A DNA stretch of 64,000 nt from Sclerurus mexicanus (Eukaryota > Chordata > Aves > Passeriformes > Furnariidae), in NCBI GenBank assembly GCA_013396755.1, contig VWZF01007178.1, forward strand, positions 255,500 to 319,499, given 5' to 3'. Below, one piece after another: positions 38,721 to 49,584 of this stretch. Made by a program: the position numbers and the translations under genes. The notes under the pieces are model-generated. The model searched no databases and was not told where the DNA came from. It saw nothing but the letters and a program-made list of their open reading frames with translations. Position 1 is the stretch's first letter, and each line of letters opens with the position of its first letter.

Positions 38721-41700
38721 CCCCCGCGCTGGCAAGTGGGTGCAGCTCCGCGACCAGGCTTGCAGAGACAGACCAGACCACAGCTCTCATATCAACTTCC
38801 ACAGACTCAGGACTCTCGGAAGTGCTAGGGGAGCAATTTCCCAGGGTTAAGACCCAAACTCTTGCCTGCCGGTACCAGCATCCAGGTCCTGCCCAAGGAA
38901 CCCCCTGCGGCACTCAAAGCTTCTTTTCCCACCTCCTTCCTCTTTTCCAACCTTTCCAAGCCACTTGGCTGGAGCACCTTCCTCCCTCCATCTGCTTCAG
39001 GGCTCGGGCCAAGTCCGGGGCTGCTCTCGGTTCCATCCAATGCACTGTCGGTGCTGCCCTGCTCCCGACCTTGGGGCTGTTACCATACCCATCACTCTAC
39101 CCACCTGTCCCAGGTGCATCCCACCCCCAGCAGCTCCACGCGCCTCCCCCCCGACAGTCACCCCAGGCCCCTCACCAGCAGCGCTCCTCGTTCTGCTCAC
39201 GGGGCAGCTTTAACCACAAGGTCCTGGCACAGGAGATTTTAATGATACTGACAAGCTTATCCAGTCCTTGGTGCTCAGCAGCCACGAGCTGGGAGCCCAG
39301 AGGGGCACTGAGAACACCTACCCTGCATCTGGGCTGTGCCAAACTGATGAAGCAGGTGAGTTTAGTGCAAGCGCAAACCAGGGCAACCCCAGCTGCTTTG
39401 TTCAGTTGCCTCCTCACTCTCCTGCCACCTTCTCTCTCTCTTTTCCCTTCCATCACCCTCTTTCCATGGCATGTGCAACACCAGAGCTGTTGGTGTGGGG
39501 CAGGGCAGAGCTACTCCAGGCAGGACAGTGGGGTGAACAAAGCAAAACACTCACTGGCTTTCCATCAACTCATTCTCCACATTATATCCAAGTGTACCAG
39601 AGCCAGCTGCAGCTCAGCCTGTTCTGGGGGGATGAAGCCACCCACCCAGAGTTGCCACAGTCTCCCACCTCTCCTGCAGTGGCTCAGACCCAAGGTTCTG
39701 CCATCCTTCCACTTCCCAGCATTTCCTTCCTCTGTGCTCAGGCACAGCAGCACCAAAAGGGCTCTGAGAGGGTGGGGGCTTTTATAACAGTCCTTCAGCC
39801 CCCTCTCTCCAGCTGGACAGGCTCACCAGTAGAGCCAGTCCAGGCGTTGCCCAGCTCCTCAGTCCCATCACCAGGGAGCAGCCCAGGCCATAGCGGTAAC
39901 AGATCCCCGTGGAACTGAGTGACCACTCATGTGGGACAAAGCGTGACATTCCTGACTGAAATTCAAGTGGGGACTCTGAGAAATTTGCAATCTGATTACC
40001 TCTTTGAAAATGAAAAAATAAAGAAGGAAACCCACCCAGCCCCTGCCTGCCCAAACTGCTCCCCAGCGTGGCCCAGCACTGCCCACGTGTCCACGTGCCA
40101 CAGGGACATGCAAATTTGTCCATGGGGTGCTGAGCACATCACTTTTTCCAAAGGCTGGAAACAGGTTGGGCCCCCGAGTGGGGCACTTCCACTGGTGAGT
40201 AACTTCTCTGGGCTCATGGTCTCTATTTTTTAGCCCCTTCATCAGTCTTCATGGAGTTAATTGGTGCACAAGTGCAGGATGGACAGTGTCAGCCCCAAGG
40301 CACCTTAAGAGGGACCATGGTCCCCCATGAGCTGCCAGGGCTGACAGCTCGTGGTGCCCTTAGAGCTCATTCCTGCTCTCAGGACTGTTTTCAAGGATGC
40401 AGGATTGGTGCTGCTAGCATGGAGCCCGTGCTCCAGAAGAGGCTGAGCAGGGACACGGTGGGCCCAGAGCAGCCACAGCCCCCTGGGTACCTCCACACAT
40501 GGAACGAGCGCCTGGGGCATTGTTAGTGCAAGATCAGGCTTTTAGGCTGAACCTGCAGTATCTCCAGGCAGCGTGGCCAAAGGTGATGTTCTTTATCAGT
40601 GCCTTGTGCTCCTCAGATACCAAATATCAAAATGTGCTTTGAAATACTCCTGATATCAAATATTCCTCAGAGATTAGTGCAGTGCTTCCTTCTTGATCAT
40701 CTCTTCCCTCCCAGCAGAACTGATGATATGTTATCAGGACCTTCCCTGTGCTGTTAGCAGTGGCACAGGGACTTGATGACCCACCTTGGAACAACACACT
40801 GAATAATTAGGAATTTCCCTGAGCTTAGTAAATGATAACATCTTTATCATGTGAGCCCTTTAAACCCTCAGTGTTGCCAGGAGCCTCTGTCCTCGATGAA
40901 GGACAATATCGGACTCAGGGCAGCAAATACTGATAAAAAATAGTTCCTTGAGTAAACAGCAGCATCAGGCTGGGAAAGAAGGGTGCTGGGCTGCCGTCAG
41001 TCCAACACCCACTCCATGCCCTCCATTATCAGGAGGGGTTGACTCAGGGCTCGGACGCCAGGGCAGGATCCATCCCAGCATTTCCACTGTCTGCAAACAG
41101 AATGTGCAAGGCTGCACTCCCAGCTGGTGTCGGCCGGGAGGCCCTTAGTGGGAATGCTTGGACCACTCGCAGTGTCTTTGCAGGATTATCCTGTCTCACA
41201 CAAGGGAAACACACACACAGGGGAAGAGACACCAACGCACCCCAAGGAATTGGTAGAGATGGGAGTACTTGGGATGCTCAGGGCTACAAAGAGACTGTAA
41301 TTTGTCCAGGAAGGATGAACTCATGTCCTTGAGACTCAACTGTCCAACTCAGCCTTGGGGAAAAACACCGAGGAAAGATCCCAGACAGTGCTGGGGAAAT
41401 TGGTGGAGACTGATCCGCTTAGTGAGGAGGGGTGCAAAGCACCGAGGAATAAATCTGGAACCTGAGCAGAGAGAGATCAGCAAAGACATAAAAGTTGTGA
41501 GTTCAGAGCCCAGGGAACCAAGGCAACCTCTGTTACATAAGTCTACAAAAGTCTTAAACTCAATTTTGCTGAGAAATGAGTCATCAGCAGTGATAGAGAA
41601 GCCATAACCAGCAGATATTGATAAAATGGGATGCTGATAGGACAAAACTCAGCAGTGTGTGAGCAGATGAGGGTCACCCATGGTGAGCAATAGAGCCCAG

Positions 41701-42169
41701 GCACAGGGAACCGAGTTGATGCGATACAGGGGCTTCAGAGCTGGGTTCACCCTCTGAAGCATCTCTGAGGATTTATGTATGACCAGAATGCAGGGAAGAT
41801 CCTCCTTCCCCAAAACCACACTGGAGAACCTTGGACAAATCCAAGCTTCTCCCTGAGCCTCTGAGCCCCCATCTCAAGGTTAACGATTAGCCCTGGGGTG
41901 GTGAGTCACCTTCTGAGGCTGAACTGCTGACCACAGAGCAGGACGCCAAGGGCCAGGAGTGGGGAAAGGGCACCACAGTGAGCTGAGAGGGATGGATGTG
42001 GGTGCATGGAGGAATGTGGAGGCCAGTTCCCACCACAGCAGCAATCCTTCCCATTCACACACACCAAAACAACACCCAGTGCTGCTGATGGAAGAGGCAG
42101 ATTTGGTGTTTGACCCACCAGAAAATTTAAGCTAATCTACTGCAATGAGACACAACCAGAGAGGCTCCG
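38721..42169. other. upstream flank of ENPP7
   Basis: No gene recognised. AT-richer sequence at about 40,560-40,960 and 41,480-41,660 may hold distal elements. The long open frame at about 38.6-39.8 kb is proline/serine-rich and shows no recognisable family, so it is not called. Confidence 0.5.
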
Positions 42170-42298
42170 ATACAAAGTGCTGGCTGAAGCCACACACCCA
42201 ATCAGCAACTGCAAGATTAGATAAGGACTGAACTTAGTCCCAACCCGCACATATTAATGCGAGCTCTCTAGATATCTGGGCTATTCCAGTTCAAGGGC
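42170..42298 (+). promoter_or_regulatory. ENPP7: ENPP7 proximal promoter
   Basis: A CCAAT box (CCAATCAG, 42,198-42,205), a GATA site (AGATAAG, 42,219-42,225) and a TATA-like ATATTAA (42,251-42,257) are arranged in conventional spacing before the ATG at 42,299. A start site 25-30 bp after the TATA-like box would leave a very short 5' UTR of about 20 bases. A GATA site fits the intestinal expression known for mammalian ENPP7 (GATA4/6-dependent enterocyte genes). Motifs are seen; use is inferred. Confidence 0.5.
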
Positions 42299-42545
42299 AT
42301 GAAGATGCTCCTGTCACTGGGGCTCCTATTTGCTGCCTTCTCCTTAGCAAGATGCATCCCGCTGCAGCAGGCACCCAACCGCAACAAACTCCTCCTGGTG
42401 TCCTTTGATGGTTTTCGGTGGAATTACGACCAGGATGTGGACACCCCCAACCTTGATGCTATGGCTGCAGAGGGGGTGAAGGCCAAGTACATGACTCCTC
42501 CCTTCATCACCCTCACCAGCCCGTGCCACTTCACACTGCTGACCG
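42299..42545 (+). CDS. ENPP7: ENPP7 exon 1
   Basis: Encodes residues 1-82 plus the first base of codon 83: signal peptide, metal ligand D37 and catalytic T73. Donor is CCG followed by GTGAGT; phase 1. Reading on into the intron hits a stop within about 15 codons. Confidence 0.95.
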
Positions 42546-45500
42546 GTGAGTACATTGGCATCTTTGCATCAGTGAAGAACACAGCATGAGGAGCTCCAAC
42601 CCCAGCAGTACACAGAGCTTTAGAGCAGAGAAATGGCAAGGGTTGGAGAAATGGTAGATTTCAATCAGATATGAGGAAGAAATTCTTCCCTGTGAGGGTG
42701 GTGAAGCCCTGTGGCAGCTGTAGCTGCCCCATCCCTGGAAGGGTTCAAGGTGGTGTTGGATGCGGCTTGGAGCAACTTGGTCTACAGGAAGGTGTCCCAG
42801 TCCATGGCCGGGAGGTGGAACGAGCTGGTTTTTAAGGTCACTCTCAACTCAAACCATTCTGGGATTTTGTGACATGAACCTGTATTTATCAAAGGTAAAT
42901 AGTGCCAGACCAACCCAACAGCCTCCTTTGACAAGATAAATTATTTTTTAAACAAGAGAGATGCTCTAAATTTAATCTTTCTGGACTTCACTAATGCATT
43001 TGATACAGTGCCACATGGGAAATCATTAGTTAAGATTGAGAAGATTAAGATTAGTACAAAATCTGTAACGTGAGAAACTGAGGGGCCACGGGAAGAGGAT
43101 GGAGGGGATGCTGAGAGGAGATTGTCAAGCTGGAGGAAGGGCACCAAGGGAATTCCTGAAGAATCGATTTTGGAGCCAATCTTATTTAAGATTTTAATTA
43201 ATAACCCTGGCATAAAAGAGTAGAGCATGCTAATGAAACCTGCTGATGGGCAAAGGCAGGGAAGGCAGCATCAATATGAGGGAGGATGGGGATATCACAC
43301 AGAAGGGACTGTGCAGTCCTCGGGACCGATATAATAAAAATAGCACAAAATATAAGAGTCAAAGTGCAAATCTCTCCCTTCCAATGGGAACTTCTCCTGC
43401 TCACTGATCTCGCAGGTTTAGGTAAACATGGGATAACAGAGAGCAGGAGAAATTGCAGGTGGCACCGGTGACTAGCTTGGTCTAAGTGAGACCCACTAGA
43501 TGTCAACCCACCTGTATGGGAAGCAGCATTCCCCCAGCATCTCCTTCCCTATCCTGGGACCCCACTTTGTATGAGGCAGTGGGAGGAAGGGGCAAAGGGA
43601 GAGCTGGGAGGGGGAGGCCAAAGGTCCCTGCTGACCCAAGCAAACCTATCACCCAGTGCAGGGGTGAGACACTCCAAGCACAGCCTGGCTCACTCCCTTC
43701 CCCTTGTCTCCCCCACAGGGCGATACGTGGAGAACCACGGGGTGATCCACAACATGTGGTTCAACACCAGCACAGGTGTGAAGCTGCCCTACTACACCAC
43801 GCAGGGCATAAACAGCTGGTGGGACAATGGCAGCCTGCCCATCTGGATCACTGCCCAGAGACAGGCAAGTGTGGCACCTCCTCACATGCACAGACCCCAC
43901 ACGGACCCATCCCACCTGGCATTCTGCAGGAAAAGCTATGGGCAAGCCATGATCCCTAGTGGCTGTGAGCTCCCAGCCTTTGTGAGAATGTCAGGCTAAT
44001 TAGACCACCAAAAAACGGAAATCCCCAGACACTGGCAGGAATAATTACGATCATTCCATTAAAAATAGCAAAAAAATAATAGATGTATTTCAGCTTTATT
44101 AAGACATTAATAAAACAGGTTATACTGTTACACTGTTCCTGTTGAAAAAAGCCTCAGTCAGTTCCTTAGGGAACATCCTGAGGCCAGGGGTTCCACACAC
44201 CCCAAGGCACACCCAGGGCAGGTGGGTGGCCGTCCTGGGGGCCAGTTCCCTCTTCCCTGGGGACTGCAGCAAGCCCAGCAGGCTTTGAATCTGGCTTTAA
44301 GACAGGACTTGAGACCTGGCCCAAGACACACACCTTTTGCCTGTATTTACCTGCCAAATTGGCTGCTCTGACTTGAATAAAACACATCTTGATGATCAAG
44401 AACTGGAGGGTCTATGCAAGCTGCAAATGGGTCACTGGTTCCAAAGTTCTAACTGGTGTTGCTAACATGGTGAGAAAACCAGCATGCAAAGACAGTGCTT
44501 TCAATTAATCACTTTTAATTGGCAATGAGCAAAAAAACTCCCTAGAGGCAGTGATAGACATTGCAGGCTGAATGACTAACTGTGTTAGGAGGCGGCTGCA
44601 CTGACAGATGAAGGGACACTACCAAGCAAATTCAGGGTAGTTTATGGAGTGTCTCCACTCACAGGGTTTGAAGACAGGCTCTGTTTACTTCCCTGGAGGA
44701 AGAGCAAAATACCAAGGGGAAGAAGTGAACAAGAAGTTGGTGGAGCCTGCTGTGTTCAACTACAGCAACGAAAACAACTGGAGGCAGAACATTGACACGG
44801 TCATGGAATGGTTCACAGTGGACAACCTTGACTTCATCGCACTCTACTTTGGAGAGCCAGACTCCTCAGGACACAAGTTTGGCCCTGAATCCACACAAAG
44901 GAAAAACATGATCAAGCAGGTGGACAGAACCATTGGTTACTTGAGGCAGCGTATCCGGGAAAGTGGCCTGGAATCAAACCTCAACCTCATCATCACGTCT
45001 GACCACGGCATGGAGACCGTCATAAACACCAATGAGATTCACATCGGGAAGGTAAACAACTTCACATTCAAAGACATCGACTTTGAACTCTTAGATTATG
45101 GACCAAATGGACTCCTGGTGCCAAAAGAAGGGAAATTAGAGCATGTGTACTCAGTCCTGAAAAATGCCCACCCAAAACTGCATGTGCACAAGAAAGAAGA
45201 GTTTCCAAAGAGATTCCGCTATGCCAACCATCCTCGGATCACCCCACTTGTGTTGTACAGCGATCCAGGATATGTGATCCATGGGGTAAGGTGTATGCAC
45301 AGGCATATCCTACTTTCTTTGGGATAAGCCTCTTTCCTCCTCTCTCTCACAGCACCCCAACACTCACCCAGCTTTAGGCCTTAGTGCCGACTGGTCTCCC
45401 TACAAACAGATGGAAATGCAAGCTCTTTGTGTAAAGACCTTCTCTGCTGTTGAGAAGATAAAATGTCCAGAAGCCTTGGAGTAGGACTTGCACAAACACA

Positions 45501-46646
45501 AATATCTGTGGCAGGATCCTCTCCTGACATGAAGGGAAGGCCCAATGTCAAGTCCAGTAGGCAGCTTCCCATTGGAAGCTCCACAGTACAACAAAATTTG
45601 GATGTGTTGACATTTAGGAAGGGAACTTGCAGGATGTAAGTGCTTGAGAAGGGTGTCTGGGAGCAACTTCAGCTTCTGCAGAGTTTAGTTTAACAAAACT
45701 AAAAGGAATCAACCGAACCATCAAACCCTGCAGGAGCAGAACATGGCATCAGAGGTGGGAGACGTGGAGGCAGTCAGCAGTGCTGCTGCCCCTGGGGCTG
45801 TGCTGGGGGTGGAGGGATTGGGGCGCTCACATCCTCACTCTCCCCTCCAGAGGATCAAGGTCCAGTTCAATAAAGGGGAACACGGTTTCGACAACGAGGC
45901 CAGGAACATGAAAACCATCTTCCGCGCCGTGGGACCAGCCTTCAAGCAGGGGCTGGTGGTGGAGCCCTTTGAAAGTGTCAACGTCTATGCCCTTCTCTGT
46001 GAGCTGCTGGGCATCACCCCTGAGCCCCACGACGGCTCCCTGGAGGTCACTAAGCCCATGCTGCGTGAGTCCTCGGACACTGGCAGCAGTGGAGGCGAAC
46101 ACTGGGAGAAGTGGTGGGACCGGGAGTAGCAGCAGGCACTGGGGGTGACAGTGGCCACCAGCAACAGCGACAGGCACTGTGTGTGGACACTGGGAGTGTC
46201 AATGGGCACCAGGAACAGCAACAGACACCGGGAGTGGCAGTGGGCAGCGGGAGTGGTGGCAGGCACTGGGAGTGGGTACTGGGAGCAGTGGCAGGCACTG
46301 GAAGCTCACAGGGCGAGGGGGAGAGGCACCGGGAGCAGGAACGGCCCCGGGACCGGGAGCGGCCCCGGGAGGGGCCCCGGGAGCGCTCGGCTCCGCCGGG
46401 ATTCCCGCGGGAACAGCGACACCTGGCGGCCGCCGCCGCTCCCGCTGGGGCCGCCCGGGCTCGGGAACCGGGCAGGGGTCACCGTGTCCGCGGCACCGGG
46501 GCGGGGGTGCTGCCCCCCGGGGCAGGGCTGGCACTGACCCCTTTCTCGACACTGCAGGTTCGGCTGCTCCTCTCCCTCCCGCCAAGAACCTGCCGCTGAT
46601 GCTGGGACTTGCTCTCGTTCTGGGATGCTGGGGCGGAGTTTTCTAA
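42299..46646 (+). CDS. ENPP7: ectonucleotide pyrophosphatase/phosphodiesterase 7 (alkaline sphingomyelinase)
   Basis: A complete five-exon gene: 42,299-42,545, 43,719-43,864, 44,665-45,285, 45,851-46,064 and 46,558-46,646, joining in frame to 438 residues plus TAA (human protein about 458). ENPP7 is a zinc ectoenzyme of the intestinal brush border and bile that hydrolyses sphingomyelin to ceramide and phosphocholine, and also acts on lysophosphatidylcholine and PAF. Visible are an N-terminal signal peptide (residues 1 to about 19), SFDGFRW with metal ligand D37, nucleophile T73 in TLTSPCHF, D197 and H201 in EPDSSGH, D244/H245 in TSDHGM, H349 in GEHGFDN, and a hydrophobic C-terminal anchor. 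The positions equal human D39, T75, D199, H203, D246, H247 and H353 after small indels. Start: the first ATG, just upstream of the signal peptide; a second Met is at residue 3. Introns 1, 3 and 4 are GT-AG; intron 2 has a GC donor. The match to mammalian ENPP7 at motifs such as WNYDQDVDTPNLDAMA separates it from ENPP6 and other paralogues. Confidence 0.96.
42645..42873 (+). mobile_element. CR1 LINE 3' fragment
   Basis: Lies in ENPP7 intron 1. Typical CR1 3' UTR blocks in sense order: AAATTCTTCCCTGTGAGGGTGGTGAAG, GCTGCCCCATCCCTGGAAGGGTTCAAGG (both abbreviated in identity), CTTGGAGCAACTTGGTCTA, GGAAGGTGTCCC, and an end resembling the ATTCTATG octamer repeats. Truncated at the 5' side, as usual for CR1. 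It appears to have inserted into the older LINE that continues at 42,880. Confidence 0.85.
42880..43470 (+). mobile_element. degenerate CR1-type LINE, reverse transcriptase region
   Basis: Translation by eye shows three decayed non-LTR reverse-transcriptase motifs in correct order: motif A as FLDFTNAFDTVPHG (about 42,978-43,019), motif B as GIPEESILEPILFKILIN where intact elements have a G(V)PQGSVLGP core (about 43,150-43,203), and motif C as LMKPADGQ where FADD is usual (about 43,230-43,253). The key residues are mutated and frames are interrupted, so it is an old dead copy. It lies in ENPP7 intron 1, directly after the younger CR1 tail. Confidence 0.75.
43719..43864 (+). CDS. ENPP7: ENPP7 exon 2
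   Basis: Begins after CCCCCACAG and encodes the YVENHGVIHNMWFN and WWDNGSLPIWITAQRQ segments that match mammalian ENPP7. It ends CAG with the downstream sequence GCAAGT, giving a phase-0 GC-AG intron; there is no usable GT donor at the conserved junction. Confidence 0.93.
43865..44664 (+). other. ENPP7: ENPP7 intron 2 (GC-AG)
   Basis: Intron of 800 bp with donor CAG/GCAAGT, the known strong consensus for GC-AG introns, and acceptor CTCCACTCACAG. It includes an AT-rich stretch at about 44,010-44,130. No other exon is seen. Confidence 0.85.
44665..45285 (+). CDS. ENPP7: ENPP7 exon 3
   Basis: 207 codons (residues 132-338), the core of the phosphodiesterase fold. Contains EPDSSGH (D197, H201) and TSDHGM (D244, H245), and the ELLDYGPNG and YSDPGYVIHG segments. 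Donor GGG/GTAAGG, phase 0. The open frame continues upstream to 44,644, but the acceptor at 44,664 and homology fix the exon start. Confidence 0.96.
45851..46064 (+). CDS. ENPP7: ENPP7 exon 4
   Basis: Residues 339-409 plus one base, with the last metal ligand H349 in GEHGFDN and the conserved TIFRAVGP segment. Acceptor CCCCTCCAG; donor CTGC/GTGAGT, phase 1. Confidence 0.94.
46128..46395. repeat. degenerate minisatellite in ENPP7 intron 4
   Basis: Repeated GCAGGCACTGGGAGTG-like units (about 46,128-46,305), followed by a CCCCGGGA(C/G)CGGGAGCGG-type GC repeat (about 46,320-46,390). Copies are diverged with irregular spacing. Confidence 0.6.
46414..46431 (-). promoter_or_regulatory. CTCF binding motif, reverse orientation
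   Basis: CAGCGACACCTGGCGGCC matches the reverse complement of the CTCF consensus, with one off-consensus base in the AGCGMCACCTGG arm. It lies in ENPP7 intron 4, about 8 kb from the motif at 38,446 and in the same orientation, so the two bracket most of ENPP7. Confidence 0.55.
46558..46646 (+). CDS. ENPP7: ENPP7 exon 5 (C-terminal anchor)
   Basis: After CACTGCAG, 29 codons including TAA. It encodes a short Pro/Ala linker and then a hydrophobic tail (LPLMLGLALVLG followed by CWGGVF), as expected for the membrane anchor of ENPP7. The join to exon 4 makes an Arg codon (C/GT) and keeps frame. Confidence 0.88.
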
Positions 46647-47539
46647 CTCCCACCAGGTAACTGCCCCCAAGGACGTCTGGACGGGCTCCTACCCGGGCAG
46701 AAACGTGCCCTCTTTGTCCGTGGTCTCCCCGGGTTTTGTGTGTCTATAGAACTGCTGACCACAGTGCTGGGCTGGCTATGGCACCAGCCTGGCTCCGGTA
46801 AAGGCAGCCACCCGGCCTGGGAGCCTCGGAGGCTCACAGCAAAACCCCAGCCCTGCAATGGCCAAACCCCGGAGGCCACGTTGTGCCAGACTCACCAGAC
46901 CCGCTCTGCAGCAGGGCTGAGGCAAAAGGCCTTCATACAAATTCAAACTTCCCTCTTCAGGAAGCAGCCCAGGATCCCTCAGCCAGACTGGGGCTTAGGG
47001 GACAGGGAGCAGGACACCCACTATCCCACAGGCCCAGTTCCAGCCCCTCCAGAGTGGCATTCCAGCACCCCTAGACCCTTCCCAGATGCTGCGGTGCCTT
47101 TCCTCAACCCTGTGCCTCGTCTCAGGGGCTCGATAAACATCTGTTGCCATAGAGACTCACTGCTGTATCAGCTTCACCCAGGGAGATGAAACAAGAGCCG
47201 CACCCTCGGAAAAACAGGAAGAAAATGTTTGGCTTGAAACCATGCTGGGGTGGGGGTCAGGGCAGCAGCAGCAGTGGGGAGGCTCTGTGCACACCATTGA
47301 AATTGATATTAATGATAACACTGCACAAAAAATCTCAGTTATCCCACTGGTGACCTTGGGACTTTCTGTGCAGGTCAGCACATCTGTGCCCATTTTACAG
47401 GCAGAGGCAGCCAGCTCCATTGGGAAGTTGGTATCCTGGAGACCCCGGCAGAGTCTGCAGAGCTCAGAACCCAGTGGTACCAGGCTCTACATGCCCCTAT
47501 GCCCGGGGGTCCTCAGGGTGCTCAGTGGGTATGCAGCAG
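46647..47539 (+). other. ENPP7 3' UTR and flank
   Basis: No gene beyond the 3' UTR. There is no canonical AATAAA close to the stop; a GATAAA variant at about 47,131 is the best weak poly(A) candidate. The remainder is unique sequence. Confidence 0.4.
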
Positions 47540-47745
47540 GATCACAGACTCATGGAATGGTCTGGGTTGGAAGGGACATTAAAGCTCATCTCATTCCAGC
47601 CCCCACTTCCACTACACCAGCCTGCTCCAAGCCCTGTCCAACCTGGCCTTGAACACTTACAGGGATCGGGCAGCCAGAGCTTCGCTGGGCAACCTGTGCC
47701 AGGGCCTGCCCACCCTCTGAGGAGAGAATTTCCTTCTAACCATGG
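47540..47745 (-). mobile_element. CR1 LINE 3' fragment, minus orientation
   Basis: Starts with a degenerate ATCACAGACTCATGGAATGG, followed by GGTTGGAAGGGACATTAAAG, CTGTCCAACCTGGCC, TTGAACACTTACAGGGAT and AGAATTTCCTTCTAA. This is the reverse complement of the CR1 3' end, 5'-truncated. Confidence 0.85.
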
Positions 47746-49584
47746 TGAGGAAGGGACTGTCCTGGGGGAAGGCTGAACCTGCTGAAAGGTTTCCATTGCT
47801 CCTGAAATCACAGGGTTTGCCAAAAGACACACCTCGGTGTGGCTGTTTTCACGCAGAGTGGCGGGACATAAAATATTGGACACAATACTTGGCCTTGATG
47901 CATTTCCAGCACAGAGCATCTCTCAAGCTCTGTGCCTCTGAGACCCGGCCCTGCTCCTCCATTCCCCCTGCCTCTCTCCCCGTGCTGCCCTGGTCTCTGT
48001 GTGTCCTGGTCTCCGGTGTCCCGGTGCAGTACCACCAGCCGGCAGCCGGGGACTCCTGAGCCACACTCACCACCTGGAGCTCCCAGTATCCTGGTACGGG
48101 CAGTGGGAGCAGGTCACGGTAGGAGCCCAGCCCGGAGCGTCTCCCCAGACCCACGGTACCTGCAGTCACCAGCCACTCACCCAGGGCTGCCTGCTGCCCC
48201 AGGGCCATCAGTCCCCCGTGGCTCCCCCGGGGAAGGACCTGCTCCTCGGTCCTGTGGGACAAAGCCTGGGAACCACCTCCGGCAGCTGATGAGCCTGGGG
48301 CACTTCCCAGCACCCACTGGAGCTCTGGCTGCACCACAACTCACAGGGATGCTCCAGGCAATGCCCTGGAGACCCATGTCACACGCTGCAATCTCACGGT
48401 GCCCTCCTTCCCCTGGCAAAACGCCCTGAGATGACAAATGCTCCAGTGTCCCAGGCCTGACCAGTGATACGGATCTTTTCCCAGTGGATGCAAGGAGGCT
48501 TAACCCTACAGACGCACAGAGCTGTGACGGCCTAAACCAGCTGCTGTCCCTCTGATCCCCAGCCCAGAAGTCATGCCTAGCCCAGTCCTTTTCCAGGAAA
48601 ACCCAAAACTGTCAAATTTTGCACAGCCTTTGAGTCTTTCCCAGACTTCCCCATTGCTCCTTACACCTTGTGCGCTGGCACCACGGGACATTTCCACCAA
48701 ACATTTCCTGAAGAAAAAGCCCAAAATCCAGCCTGGCCTTGGCCAGAAACAGCCACTGCCTGATCCCCACATCTCCCCCCGCCTTCTCATCCCCATGTAA
48801 TTCATTCTCCACCACCCCCTTCTCTGGGCTGGGGGTCACGCAGCAGGGAGAACCCCGCTGTGTATTGCATCCCAATTTGCCATGCATTTCCACACCATTT
48901 ACTTCCCTTTCTTTTTCCTGCACTGGGAAGCTGCTCACTGCCCAGGGGTCCCAATTGCTTCAGGATGGGAACATAACAACAAACATATATGGACACGTAT
49001 TTATTTATGGAACACAGTGTGCAGGGATACTGCTGCCTCCCAAAATGCCTAGTCTGGGAGTGGCATGTGCCCTACTATTCCCACGCGTGGCCACAGGGCC
49101 TGGACACAACGTGGTCCCTGGCCACTCCATCCTGGAAGCTGCACAACCCCATACCCAGCTGTGGTACCCAAATCATATGCAGATCTCCGTGCTTTGATTG
49201 GCTGATGCCTTGGGAAAACAGCCACCATTTGCCCACAACAAACATGGCCACTGTGACCCACTCCAGGGAGCAGCACAGCCCTTGTCCCCTCAACAAGCAA
49301 AGAGGATTTGGTTCCCTGTCCCTTCCTCTGACAGCAAAGCCCAGCCCTTGCTACCGACATAACACAGGATGCGCAGCATTCCTGGGATGGCTGGCGTACT
49401 TGGGAAAAGCTACAAAATCATGTTCCACCAGATTAGTTCAGAGGTCTGACTCATTTTTAAGATGCCAAAGGTTTCATAGCAATTGGTGAGTTTATTGGCC
49501 CCACTGCCACCTTGCTTGGTACAAATATGGGGCCAAGCTATTCAGTGCATGTTCCTGGGTTTCTACAGGAAGGTGAAGCCTCTG
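47746..49584. other. ENPP7-CBX2 intergenic
   Basis: No recognised gene. On the minus strand TTTATT-type sequence near 48,998-49,010 provides AATAAA poly(A) candidates downstream of the small minus-strand ORF at 49,585-49,827. Confidence 0.45.

Noticed and set aside
38639..39787. 382-codon plus-strand open frame
   Set aside because: Low-complexity Pro/Ser/Leu composition, no recognisable domain, and overlapping ORFs on both strands; GC-rich chance frame.
42978..43253. endogenous retrovirus, suggested by reverse-transcriptase motifs
   Set aside because: Motif wording and spacing are those of CR1-type non-LTR elements; no LTR, gag or env-like sequence is nearby.
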